Shown: in pieces, positions 53,102 through 61,408 of the stretch | Position numbering within the stretch: position 1 is the stretch's first letter | How the letters are laid out: every line of letters begins with the position of its first letter | Assembly (NCBI GenBank): GCA_045119035.1 | Contig: JBGVCU010000034.1 | Coordinates: forward strand, 4,905-68,904 | Reading direction: 5' to 3' | DNA: 64,000 nucleotides | Source: CAYVQA01 sp045119035 | GTDB lineage: Bacteria; Bacillota_I; Bacilli_A; ML615J-28; CAG-313 | Made by a program: the position numbers and the translations under genes | The notes under the pieces: generated by a model | Seen by the model: the letters and a program-made list of their open reading frames with translations, nothing else | Database searches by the model: none | What the model was told of the DNA's origin: nothing

Positions 53102-54826
53102 TTATCTATATGAGATGATAACATCTCCTGTTGTTACTTTTATATTACATAAACCACCACTTTTTGAATCAGGTACTTTTACTTTTCCTGTTGTAGATGA
53201 TACTTGAATAATCATTTCATTACTTAGAGTTCCACAAATGTCTCCAGTAGTAAGTTTTATATTAATTGTACCTGAAGATAATTCTTCGAAATCAAAATCA
53301 CTTGTTTTACCTAAAACATTTAAGTGTTTAGTAATATGAGAATTTTCAAGTTCGATATCACCTGTTGATACATTAATATCTAGGTTATTTGTTATTAAAT
53401 TTTCAATTTCAATATCACCTGTAGTTGCTTTAAGATAAGTATCTTCTAATATATGAGAATTTAATAATTCTATGTCACCTGTTGTACATTTTACATTAAG
53501 ATTTTTACAACTAATATTCTTAAGTGAAATATCACCAGATGTTGCATTAACCAATAAAACGTCTTTTACATTTGATTCAAATCTAATATCACCTGTAGTT
53601 GTAATAATTGTAGAAGTATTAAAAGTGAAATCTTTACTAACTAAAACATCTCCACTTGTTATATTTATAGATAAATTTTCAAGATCAGTATCTGATAAAT
53701 ATAAAACAACTTTAAAATTAACGAAATTAGTAAATTTATCAAAAAACTTTCGGTTGTCTTTTTGAAATACAATTAGTTCATTATTTATTACTTCATATGA
53801 GTATGAAACATATTTATTTCCAACAAAGCTAAGTGATGAAGTTTTACTATTTGATGGATAAATAGCTATATCTGATGAAGTACATTCAATTTTAATGTTT
53901 GAATAAACTTCTGTAATACTTAAAGTACCATTATATTTAGTAGATTTTAAATAAAACCCTCTACATATACCAAATATACTTGTACCAAATAATAAGACAA
54001 TTATTAATACACCCATTAATTTATAAACTATTTTATTTATTTTAAATATACTCATTATTCCAAAAATAAGATGTACAGAAAAGATACTATAAGTAATTAA
54101 TAAAGCGAGTGCTATATTAAATGGTGAATAAAGATATATACATAAATATAAAAAAGAAAGTATAATTAGAATTCCAATAATATATGATAATAAGAAAAAT
54201 CTATTTATTTTGTTATAAAAAGATTCACTTATATAATTTTTAGATCTTTTAAATAAAATAGGATAAAAAATAATAAAATATAATAATAATATTCCCATTG
54301 TAGGAATCATAAACCAATAGTTAGATGAATATATACTACAAGTTAAAAATAATAAAAACAAACTAATAAAAATAGAACAGAAAAATATTAATTTCTTATG
54401 ATTAGAAAACAAATATGTTATTGTAGGACAAAATGTATATCCACAAACTAATGAGCTTAAAACAATAAAAAACCATGATAGAGTATGATTCACTGCAAGA
54501 TTAACAATAAATGTAACTACAAATGCTGTAATATAACATATATTAATTGTCCAAAATGTAGTCAATTTCATGTTGTTATATTTTTTAGCATCTTTTTTCA
54601 TTTTACGATATTCAGTATCATGACTTGCTTCAATTAACTCATGTTCTGTTATATCTAAAGTTTTACAAATATCTGGAATTAAAGTAATGTCTGGATAAGT
54701 AACACCACGTTCCCATTTACTAATAGTTGTAACATCTACATATAATAGATTAGCTAGTTCTTGTTGAGTGTAATTTTTCTTAGCCCTACAATCTTTAATA
54801 TAAGACCCAAATTTTTTCTTGTCCAT
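53102..54826 (-). CDS. XRE regulator fused to a membrane segment and a DUF4097 beta-helix
   Basis: A 574-residue three-part fusion. Residues 1-60 are an XRE helix-turn-helix (YTQQELANLLYVDVTTISKWERGVTYPD). A membrane region of about six helices covers 85-290. The C-terminal part (about 300-574) is a DUF4097/LiaG-like beta-helix of repeats about 21 residues long carrying (T/S)(T/S)GDI(E/R/S) motifs, at least six. Such designs could let an outside signal at the beta-helix change DNA binding in the cytosol; that is inference. It is monocistronic with a terminator. The DNA-binding half is close to known phage-type repressors but the fusion is membrane-bound. Confidence 0.87.
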   Translation of the reverse strand: MDKKKFGSYIKDCRAKKNYTQQELANLLYVDVTTISKWERGVTYPDITLIPDICKTLDITEHELIEASHDTEYRKMKKDAKKYNNMKLTTFWTINICYITAFVVTFIVNLAVNHTLSWFFIVLSSLVCGYTFCPTITYLFSNHKKLIFFCSIFISLFLLFLTCSIYSSNYWFMIPTMGILLLYFIIFYPILFKRSKNYISESFYNKINRFFLLSYIIGILIILSFLYLCIYLYSPFNIALALLITYSIFSVHLIFGIMSIFKINKIVYKLMGVLIIVLLFGTSIFGICRGFYLKSTKYNGTLSITEVYSNIKIECTSSDIAIYPSNSKTSSLSFVGNKYVSYSYEVINNELIVFQKDNRKFFDKFTNFVNFKVVLYLSDTDLENLSINITSGDVLVSKDFTFNTSTIITTTGDIRFESNVKDVLLVNATSGDISLKNISCKNLNVKCTTGDIELLNSHILEDTYLKATTGDIEIENLITNNLDINVSTGDIELENSHITKHLNVLGKTSDFDFEELSSGTINIKLTTGDICGTLSNEMIIQVSSTTGKVKVPDSKSGGLCNIKVTTGDVIISYR

Positions 54827-54991
54827 ATATAATCACGTCCTTTCAATTAAGTAACAAAATTATATCATTAATATATCTTAAATGCTGTAATTTACATATA
54901 GCGTGTTAAGCCATACTACTTTTTTTCATTATATCACATTTATTATTATATCATATTTACTATATTAATTCAAATAACTAAAAAAGAAAAA

Positions 54992-55013
54992 AACTGGCTT
55001 ATTAAAACCAGTT
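54992..55013 (-). terminator. Terminator of the 57373-55033 operon
   Basis: AACTGG/CCAGTT hairpin with a ten-base loop and TTTTTTT on the minus strand. Confidence 0.75.
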
Positions 55014-55032
55014 AAATTTAAATATTGGATGA

Positions 55033-55743
55033 TTAAATAAAAACTAAAAAATCTTCTTGTTTTGTCTTATTTAAATATTTTTTAAGTATATATCTATTTT
55101 TGTGAGTAATTGCATTTGCTGGGCAATTTGTTTTACACTTTAAACATCTAATACATTTCTTGTTAAATTTATGATTTTTTATCCCCTCATATATACATTC
55201 TTTTTCACATTTTCCACAATTAATGCATTTAGTTAAATCAATATCCATTTTAACAAGCATTCTACTACGTAGATCCTTTAATAATGGAGCAAATATATTT
55301 TTGTAGCTTTTTTTAATATTTATTTCTTTCAAATTATTATTATTAATTTTTTCTATTACTAAATCTAATTTACTTAAAGAAGTTACTTCTTTTTCATTTA
55401 AGTAAGAATGATTCATTGGCACATATGCAGCTGCTATTATTTTCCCATTTTTGTAGTATTTTTTAAAATCAAATAAAGCATTTCCATAACACATTTTTCC
55501 ATATGTTGCTATTGGTATTATGTATTTTGATTTTATATTCTTAATAATTTTTTTTATAAAATCTGGTACAGATTGACAATAAACAGGAAAAACTATAACA
55601 GTTGTTTCATAAATTTCATTTATTATAATATTTCTTTCTTTAGGGTTATTAAGATCATATATATTCCATGATAATTTTTCTTTAAAGTATTCAGCTACTA
55701 ATTTACTTTGATTTGTGTTTGAATAATATATAATACAATTCAT
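55033..55743 (-). CDS. EFR1-type flavodoxin-ferredoxin fusion
   Basis: A 236-residue electron-transfer protein. Residues about 1-150 form a flavodoxin-like domain (IYYSNTNQSKLVAEYF for FMN phosphate), and the C-terminal part has two [4Fe-4S] cluster motifs, CINCGKCEKEC and CIRCLKCKTNC, like the EFR1 family. It overlaps the PP-loop gene upstream by one base, so it is very likely its reductant or works in the same pathway. No partner oxidoreductase is in the window. Confidence 0.88.
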   Translation of the reverse strand: MNCIIYYSNTNQSKLVAEYFKEKLSWNIYDLNNPKERNIIINEIYETTVIVFPVYCQSVPDFIKKIIKNIKSKYIIPIATYGKMCYGNALFDFKKYYKNGKIIAAAYVPMNHSYLNEKEVTSLSKLDLVIEKINNNNLKEINIKKSYKNIFAPLLKDLRSRMLVKMDIDLTKCINCGKCEKECIYEGIKNHKFNKKCIRCLKCKTNCPANAITHKNRYILKKYLNKTKQEDFLVFI

Positions 55744-57134
55744 TAGTTAAAATATTCTTTCATTATTTTACATTCTGGAATTTCATCTAAAGAAAACCCT
55801 AATTCTTCATTAAGTTCATTCATAGCAGCATCTTTTGAAAGATTTTTATCTCTACTTGCTAAAGATATTTCTAAAGCACTAAAAGGAATCATTGAACTTT
55901 CCATATCATAGAAACGTTTAAATTGAGTATGTTCTTTACAACGCTCAATTTTACAACTAGTATGAAGTCCTTTTCCTGTCCAATCAGGAGAAACCCAACC
56001 ACACTCTTTTTCAATTACTTCTTTTATTTTTAACCAATCATATTTTCCACCACAAATTTCATTAAAGTCAACTTGAACAAAAGCGGGAATATTACCACTC
56101 CAAGATGAAGATTTTATTGCTTTTTTAAGTGGTTTTACAATACCGGGAACTTCATGGATTGCAATTGTTATATTATCTACTAAAGTATTACGATAACTTG
56201 ATTTTTTTAAAAAGAAATTAGTTCCGTTCGCAAGTTGTTTCATAGTAGATAAAGTATGAAATTGACCTTTTTTAAGTGGTTTATGTAGTGTTAAAATTCT
56301 TCCTGTATTAATTAAAATATTAAGAAATTTATTCTTATCAAATGAATAAACAATTTTTGGTGCCATATGATTATAATATAAACCAAGTAGTTGAACTGGC
56401 TCATTACCTGCAATAAAATAAGGAACTTTATTTATAACTAATTCTGGATAAAATAAAACATAAGCTAAAGATGGACAAGCACATGTATTACCGCTTATTT
56501 TATATAATTTTTTATAAATAGTTCTTAAATCGTTATTAGATACTTTTCTTGTTATAAATTCAACATTATCAAGCATTCTTTTAGCTCCTTCAATACTTTT
56601 TCTAGAGCTATCAGACATATAAGGTATTTCCCAAGTTAAGGCTAGTACTCTTAAATTTAGCTGTTTAGATAAATAATATAATAAGTATGTTGAATCTTTT
56701 CCTCCTGTATAAAAAACAGCCACATCAAATCTTGATTTTTTTGATTTAGGAAAAGTGTTCATGATCGGAACAACACTTTTCAAATGACTTGTTTCTTCTT
56801 TTGTTTGACACATCGGACATTTTCCATCTTTATCAAATTCAAGTCCAGGTATTATATAGTCATTTGCGACACAAGAATTACAAAATTTTGCTTCATTTAA
56901 GTTTTTAGGAATTATTCTTTTTTCATTTTCTTTTACAATTTGAGTTCCAATTAAATCTTTTAATATATATAATTCCTCATCAGTTAAAGATTTTGGCAAG
57001 TTAACTATGATATCTTTTTGTTTTTTATTAATATGTTTTTCATTTTTAAACATATTTTCTTTATTTCTTAATCCATAGTATTTTAATCTATTGTTTTCTA
57101 TTTTCCATCTAGATTGTAAAACATATATATCCAT
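55743..57134 (-). CDS. PP-loop ATPase related to N-acetyl sugar amidotransferases
   Basis: A 463-residue enzyme of the ATP-pyrophosphatase (PP-loop) superfamily. The N-terminal zinc ribbon has two cysteine pairs (CNSC near 87 and CPMC near 108). The PP-loop TGGKDSTY is at about 141-148, followed by ALTWEIPYMS. In wbpG-type N-acetyl sugar amidotransferases, a similar ribbon and loop transfer ammonia to a sugar. Further Cys residues (CGGKYDW, CGWVSP, CKIERCKEH) could bind an iron-sulfur cluster; a sulfur-insertion role is also possible. Its immediate neighbour is an iron-sulfur flavoprotein. Substrate is unknown. Confidence 0.75.
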   Translation of the reverse strand: MDIYVLQSRWKIENNRLKYYGLRNKENMFKNEKHINKKQKDIIVNLPKSLTDEELYILKDLIGTQIVKENEKRIIPKNLNEAKFCNSCVANDYIIPGLEFDKDGKCPMCQTKEETSHLKSVVPIMNTFPKSKKSRFDVAVFYTGGKDSTYLLYYLSKQLNLRVLALTWEIPYMSDSSRKSIEGAKRMLDNVEFITRKVSNNDLRTIYKKLYKISGNTCACPSLAYVLFYPELVINKVPYFIAGNEPVQLLGLYYNHMAPKIVYSFDKNKFLNILINTGRILTLHKPLKKGQFHTLSTMKQLANGTNFFLKKSSYRNTLVDNITIAIHEVPGIVKPLKKAIKSSSWSGNIPAFVQVDFNEICGGKYDWLKIKEVIEKECGWVSPDWTGKGLHTSCKIERCKEHTQFKRFYDMESSMIPFSALEISLASRDKNLSKDAAMNELNEELGFSLDEIPECKIMKEYFN

Positions 57135-57148
57135 AAATTTTAACTCCT

Positions 57149-57373
57149 TTACTTTTTTATTCTTAGTCCAATTATTTCTTTTTCATTATAGTTATAAATA
57201 AAGAATGGACATTGTCCTGCTATTTGAATAGTATATATAACTTCACCTTCTTCATTTAAGAAAGATTCATATATAAAACCAAAATATAGTTCATTTTTAT
57301 ATCTAAAATTTACATAGTCATCTAATTTATATTTTGCGTCTTTTACTTGTTTTCTTTTCTTTTTAAACAACAT
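57149..57373 (-). CDS. Small hypothetical protein
   Basis: A 74-residue basic protein beginning MLFKKKRKQVKD, followed by a small beta-barrel-like domain (VNFRYKNELYFGFIYES, VIYTIQIAGQCPFF). I recognise no family. ATG 57373 has GAAGGA 6 nt upstream, and the promoter at 57403 would start transcription at about 57396, so the longer frame from 57397 is unlikely. It is the first gene of the operon with the PP-loop and EFR1-type genes (14 nt apart). Confidence 0.65.
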   Translation of the reverse strand: MLFKKKRKQVKDAKYKLDDYVNFRYKNELYFGFIYESFLNEEGEVIYTIQIAGQCPFFIYNYNEKEIIGLRIKK

Positions 57374-57401
57374 AGGGTTTCCTTCAATTAAATTCATACT
57401 T

Positions 57402-57411
57402 TATTATACCA
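57402..57411 (-). promoter_or_regulatory. Extended -10 promoter of the PP-loop operon
   Basis: TGGTATAAT on the minus strand (57403-57411), an extended -10 with no clear -35. Confidence 0.6.
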
Positions 57412-57427
57412 TATATTAAATAAAAAA

Positions 57428-57453
57428 GACTGTTAATATATATATTAACAGTC
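57428..57453 (-). terminator. Terminator of the TrpX-type ABC operon
   Basis: GACTGTTAATATA palindrome and TTTTTTATTT on the minus strand, ten bases after the ATPase stop. Confidence 0.85.
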
Positions 57454-57460
57454 ATATTTG

Positions 57461-58252
57461 TTAAAATAACATTTTATCTGAAACAGTTGTTCCACTATTT
57501 TCAAATTTTTGAAGTAAATCTTCAATTGTTAGATTAGCTTTTTCTTCACCACTAATATCTAAAACTAAGTTACCTTCACTTAACATTATTAATCTATTAC
57601 CATATTTAATAGCATCCTTCATGTTATGAGTAATCATTAAAGTTGTAAGGTTGTTTTCTTTAACAACTCTTTCTGTTAAATCAAGTACTTTATTTGCTGT
57701 TTTTGGATCAAGTGCAGCTGTGTGTTCATCAAGTAATAATACTTTAGGTTTTACAAATGTAGCCATAAGTAATGTTAATGCTTGACGTTGTCCCCCTGAT
57801 AAAAGTCCAACTTTTTGTTCAAGACGCGTTTCAAGACCTAAATTTAATCCTTGGATAAGTTTTAAAAATTCAGAGTTATTTTCTTTACTAAATCCCCATT
57901 TAAGAGTAGGTTTTTTACATCTACGAGAAGCAAGTTCTAAGTTTTCTAAAATTGACATATTTGGAGCAGTTCCCATTAATGGATCTTGGAATACTCTACC
58001 TAAGTACTTAGCTCTTTTATGTTCTGGCATATTAGTTACGTTATTTTGATCAATATATATTTGTCCCCCATCAGGTTCAAACACACCAGATATCATATTC
58101 ATAAGAGTTGATTTACCACTTCCATTACCACCAATAATTGTAACAAAGTCTCCTTCTTTGATGTGAATTGATACGTTATTCAAAGCTATCTTTTGATTTT
58201 CAATTCCTTCTTCTTTATTAAATATTTTAGTTAGATTTTCAATTTTAAGCAT
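57461..58252 (-). CDS. ABC transporter ATPase of the TrpX-type importer
   Basis: A 263-residue ATPase with Walker A GGNGSGKST (about 39-47), signature LSGGQRQALTLLMA, Walker B VLLLDEHTAALD and H-loop LMITHNM. It belongs to a group with an EHTAALDP motif that serves the putative tryptophan/tyrosine transporters (TrpX/TrpY/TrpZ). Last gene of the operon, its start overlaps the permease stop by 8 nt. The transporter's regulation is described under the attenuator at 60238. Confidence 0.93.
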   Translation of the reverse strand: MLKIENLTKIFNKEEGIENQKIALNNVSIHIKEGDFVTIIGGNGSGKSTLMNMISGVFEPDGGQIYIDQNNVTNMPEHKRAKYLGRVFQDPLMGTAPNMSILENLELASRRCKKPTLKWGFSKENNSEFLKLIQGLNLGLETRLEQKVGLLSGGQRQALTLLMATFVKPKVLLLDEHTAALDPKTANKVLDLTERVVKENNLTTLMITHNMKDAIKYGNRLIMLSEGNLVLDISGEEKANLTIEDLLQKFENSGTTVSDKMLF

Positions 58253-59195
58253 TGTTTTTACCTGCTTTCTTAAATAATTTAGATCTAATTAAAGGGAAGG
58301 CTAGAATTACTGCAAGCATAATTGCAATTAATAGATTTAAGAAATGATCTACTCTTAAATAAATTGCAAATTGCTTAATAATAAAGAATATAATAGCACC
58401 AATAATAATTGAAATTAATGATACTTTAAATGAACGTTTTCTACCAAAAATAATTTCTCCAAGAATAATTGCAGCAAGTCCAATTACAATAGCTCCTCTT
58501 CCGCTTTCAGTCATTGCATTTGATGCATCTTGAGCAAAAAGTGCACCACTTAAAGCAATTAGTCCATTACTTAACATTAAACCTAGAATAATCATAAAGT
58601 CTGTATCAATACCTTGAGCTCTAGCCATTTTTGGATTATTACCAGTAGCACGCACACTCATTCCAATTTCAGTTCCAAATAGCCAATATATTAAACCTGA
58701 AACAATTAATAAAATAAATAAACTTACAATAATAGTTACTATTTTAATTCCATATCTAGTTTGAATCCCAATAGCAGAATATACAGGTTTTAAAATTTTA
58801 TTAAAAATTGTATAAATAGTTTCATCAATTGGAAGTGTTGACATTGCATTAACATTACTACTTGAAAAACCTAAAATAACTAAGTTAATTGAAGATAGTG
58901 CAGTCATTGTAATAATACCGGATAATATTGCAGGAATTTTTAATTTTGTATGTAAAAATCCAGTTAATAAACCTCCAACACATCCGCCAATAAATGCACA
59001 AATTGTAGCAATAATCGGACTAACTCCAGCAAAAATTAATATGGCAGCAATACATCCACCAAGTGGAAAAGTACCTTCAATACTAAGATCTGCTACATCT
59101 AATATTCTAAAAGATATATATACACCTATTACTAAAATAGCCCATATAATACCTTGTTGCAAGCCAATTTGAAGTTGATCAATAATTCCTTGCAA
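58245..59195 (-). CDS. ABC transporter permease of the TrpX-type importer
   Basis: A 316-residue, roughly nine-helix permease of the BPD_transp_2-like (branched-chain-like) type. LDVADLSIEGTFPLGGCIAA near the start and TGNNPKMARAQGID in a cytosolic loop are typical of the TrpY-like permeases. TTG 59195 with an AGAGGG site 8 nt upstream is the likely start; an in-frame GTG at 59204 overlaps that site. It lies between the binding protein and ATPase genes. It probably forms a dimer in the membrane. Confidence 0.9.
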   Translation of the reverse strand: MQGIIDQLQIGLQQGIIWAILVIGVYISFRILDVADLSIEGTFPLGGCIAAILIFAGVSPIIATICAFIGGCVGGLLTGFLHTKLKIPAILSGIITMTALSSINLVILGFSSSNVNAMSTLPIDETIYTIFNKILKPVYSAIGIQTRYGIKIVTIIVSLFILLIVSGLIYWLFGTEIGMSVRATGNNPKMARAQGIDTDFMIILGLMLSNGLIALSGALFAQDASNAMTESGRGAIVIGLAAIILGEIIFGRKRSFKVSLISIIIGAIIFFIIKQFAIYLRVDHFLNLLIAIMLAVILAFPLIRSKLFKKAGKNNA

Positions 59196-59224
59196 AATAA
59201 TCACCCTCTCTTTATATTTATATC

Positions 59225-60205
59225 TTATCTAGTTTTAGTTGCTTTATTCTTTAATTCTTCAGGAATAATAATACCTGCGTTATTAGCAGAAGTAAGATTT
59301 ATTTCTAAATCGTTATTAGAATAATATCCAACAGGTAAATCACCTGCTTTTGTTCCGTTTAAAACTTTAACACCCATTTCACCTGTCATTCTTCCAAGTT
59401 CAGAATAGTTAACACTTCCAACAGTAATAGTTGCGCCTTTGTCTAAAGCACTTGCTTCTCCAACAATTGTTGGAATGTGAGCTAGGTAACATGCATTAAT
59501 AACAACATTTGCACTAGCAACAACTTTGTTATCTGTTGGAATATACATTGCACTAATACCAGATGCAATTAAAGATTCTGTAACTGATTTAATTTCAGTA
59601 TCATTATTAATAGCTTGAGCTACAACTTCAATATTTATACTTTGAGCAGCTTCACGAGCCATTGTTAATTGAATTTCTGAATTATGTTCACCAGCCGTAT
59701 ATATAAATCCAACTTTAGTTGCACTTGGATCAAGTTCTTTAACTAATTTAATTTGATCAGCAACAGGGTTAATATCTGAAGTACCTGAAACATTTCCACC
59801 TGGATTTTGAGCATTGGAAATAATACCAGATGCAACAGGATCAGTTACAGCAGTAAATAGTACTGGTGTATCAATTTCTTGTTTTTCTAATTCTTGAACA
59901 AGAACTTGAGCAACAGGAGTAGCTATGGCAAAAATTAAATCACTTTTACTAACAGCTGTTCTAACAGATGATACTACAGTAGATGAATCTGCATTACAAT
60001 TATATATACTAATATGAATGTTTTCTCCATCAACAAATCCTCCAGCTTTAAGACCATCAATAATTCCTTGTTCTGCATCATCTAGTGGTGCATCAGTAAC
60101 GTATTTAATAATAGCTACTTCTTTTAAATCTTCTTTACAACTTGTACATAAACATAATGCTGATAATACAACAACCATTAAACAAAATAATTTTCCTAAT
60201 TTCAT
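59225..60205 (-). CDS. ABC transporter substrate-binding lipoprotein, TrpX type
   Basis: A 326-residue lipoprotein, lipobox LCTSC at about Cys23, with two lobes of the periplasmic-binding fold: an N-terminal VAIIKYVTDAPLDDAEQGIIDGLKAGG (about 31-57), then IFAIATPVAQVLVQEL, FTAVTDPVASGI and NPGGNVSGTSD, and a second lobe with VGFIYTAGEHNS and YIPTDNKVVASA. These are typical of the ABC_sub_bind (TrpX, 'tryptophan/tyrosine') family. First gene of the importer operon, after an attenuator with an aromatic leader peptide (60359-60421), which supports an aromatic amino-acid substrate. GGGAGG precedes the ATG. Confidence 0.9.
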   Translation of the reverse strand: MKLGKLFCLMVVVLSALCLCTSCKEDLKEVAIIKYVTDAPLDDAEQGIIDGLKAGGFVDGENIHISIYNCNADSSTVVSSVRTAVSKSDLIFAIATPVAQVLVQELEKQEIDTPVLFTAVTDPVASGIISNAQNPGGNVSGTSDINPVADQIKLVKELDPSATKVGFIYTAGEHNSEIQLTMAREAAQSINIEVVAQAINNDTEIKSVTESLIASGISAMYIPTDNKVVASANVVINACYLAHIPTIVGEASALDKGATITVGSVNYSELGRMTGEMGVKVLNGTKAGDLPVGYYSNNDLEINLTSANNAGIIIPEELKNKATKTR

Positions 60206-60237
60206 AATTTCCTCCCATATAAATTAATTTATTTAAT

Positions 60238-60327
60238 AAAAAAAGTTACTACATTTCTGTAATAACTAATAATACAATATATATATATTAGTAGTTATCA
60301 CAAATATTATATGTTTGCAATAACCAC
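60238..60327 (-). promoter_or_regulatory. Attenuator: mutually exclusive hairpins and terminator before the importer
   Basis: Four segments on the minus strand can pair as 1:2, 2:3 or 3:4. Segment 1 GTGGTTATTGCAAA (60314-60327) pairs with part of 2 (60286-60304, TTTGTGATAACTACTAATA); 2 also pairs with 3 (60258-60274, TATTATTAGTTATTACA, 13 of 16 positions); 3 pairs with 4 (60244-60253), giving AGTTATTACA-GAAA-TGTAGTAACT plus a T7 run, a textbook terminator 32 nt before the binding-protein ATG. An earlier hairpin involves the leader-peptide codons (CTTTCC with GGAAAG, and CCAAGG with CCTTGG). That these switch transcription is inference from their arrangement. Confidence 0.72.
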
Positions 60328-60358
60328 TTACCACTTTCCTGTCGAAAAGACCAAGGGA

Positions 60359-60421
60359 TTATTCAAACATCCTTGGAAAGTAATAATAATAAAAGCTAGC
60401 AGAAAAAATATTTGTTAACAT
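60359..60421 (-). CDS. Aromatic leader peptide of the importer operon
   Basis: A 20-residue reading frame at the 5' end of the transcript, MLTNIFSASF then YYYYFPRMFE. Codons 10-15 are Phe, four Tyr and Phe (TTT TAT TAT TAT TAC TTT). It starts at ATG 60421 with AAAGGAG ten bases before it, and about 26 nt after the start predicted from the 60454 promoter. TAA is at 60359. Such peptides sense charged tRNA by ribosome stalling. The substrate-binding protein downstream belongs to the tryptophan/tyrosine family, so the residues fit, but a peptide this short in AT-rich DNA could be chance. Confidence 0.6.
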   Translation of the reverse strand: MLTNIFSASFYYYYFPRMFE

Positions 60422-60453
60422 ATTTTATAATCTCCTTTCTTTCACTTACTAAA

Positions 60454-60482
60454 ATTATACTCTTCCTTTTCGTATATGGCAA
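60454..60482 (-). promoter_or_regulatory. Promoter of the leader peptide and importer operon
   Basis: TTGCCA (60477-60482), 17 nt, TATAAT (60454-60459). It puts the transcript start near 60447. Confidence 0.8.
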
Positions 60483-60521
60483 ATTATATACACTTTTTTT
60501 AATTTAAATTAATGATTTTTA

Positions 60522-61307
60522 TTAAATAGCTGATCTTTTTTTATAATTAATATAATAGAATGTTCCATAGAATATTAAAATATAAATTAAAAATAACACT
60601 ACTACAGATAATGGATATATTATTTTATTTCCGTTAACAATATTATAAACAATATCATACGGAGTTCCATCACCTTGCATTAAGAACATATAGTTTGTAT
60701 CGAAAATAATGTTTGCTATATATGCAAGAATACAGAATGCAGTTAAAATAGAGAATGTAATAATAACATTTTTCTTTTTCATACTACATAATCCTGATAT
60801 TACAATATATAAAGATGCAAATCCTGAAATACAGTGAGTAATTCCTGATACTACATTTGTAAAAGATAATACTGGATAACTTCCATAGTTATTACCTGCT
60901 AAATATGTTCCTAAGATTGCGCCTAATAACCCAAAAATGAAAACAAAGTCTAATGAAGCTTCCTTAACTCGTCCCTTACTAAAAGCAGCCAATGGAATTG
61001 TAATAAGTTGAATACTACATAAGAATAATGGCAAATTACTTAAAATCGGATCAAAAGCCTTTTCTGTTAAACAGAATATTATTATTTTAAATATTTCAAA
61101 TCCATCTATTAAAATAGCAGCAAATATTAGCACTTTGTTTTTTTCAGATAATTCTTTTTTTCTATTTTTAATACCAAAGTAAATCGCTAGTATTGTCATA
61201 ATAACTACAAGTGCAGTTACAAATGTTAAATGTTGCCAAGAAAAATAACCTTCTGGTTCTTTTTGATATCCACCAAATCCAAAAAATTCTTTAATTATAT
61301 CTATCAT
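60522..61307 (-). CDS. YwaF/TIGR02206 family membrane protein
   Basis: A 261-residue integral membrane protein with about seven helices. The N-terminus FFGFGGYQKEPEGYFSWQHLTF and LSNLPLFLCSIQLITIPLAAF, with the C-terminal TNYMFLMQGDGTPYDIV, match the YwaF or TIGR02206 family of unknown role. ATG 61307 with GGAG 6 nt upstream was chosen; the longer frame to 61388 crosses sequence with no site. It is downstream of the OB-repeat lipoprotein but separated by a terminator. Confidence 0.88.
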   Translation of the reverse strand: MIDIIKEFFGFGGYQKEPEGYFSWQHLTFVTALVVIMTILAIYFGIKNRKKELSEKNKVLIFAAILIDGFEIFKIIIFCLTEKAFDPILSNLPLFLCSIQLITIPLAAFSKGRVKEASLDFVFIFGLLGAILGTYLAGNNYGSYPVLSFTNVVSGITHCISGFASLYIVISGLCSMKKKNVIITFSILTAFCILAYIANIIFDTNYMFLMQGDGTPYDIVYNIVNGNKIIYPLSVVVLFLIYILIFYGTFYYINYKKRSAI

Positions 61308-61375
61308 ATAGTGCTCCATAAATTTATATATATTTATATAACACCACAAATACATAGTTTTATTTAAACATATTA

Positions 61376-61404
61376 AAACACAACCCAAAAATTGGGTTGT
61401 GTTT
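61376..61404 (-). terminator. Terminator of the OB-repeat lipoprotein gene
   Basis: Thirteen-base arms AAACACAACCCAA/TTGGGTTGTGTTT with a short loop, five bases after the stop; the trailing T run is modest. Confidence 0.8.
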
Positions 61405-61408
61405 AATT

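Noticed and set aside
60238..60482. T-box leader for tyrosine or tryptophan ahead of the importer
   Set aside because: The conserved AGGGTGGNACCGCG-type T-box sequence and a stem I specifier loop are absent; the leader-peptide and hairpin arrangement fits better.
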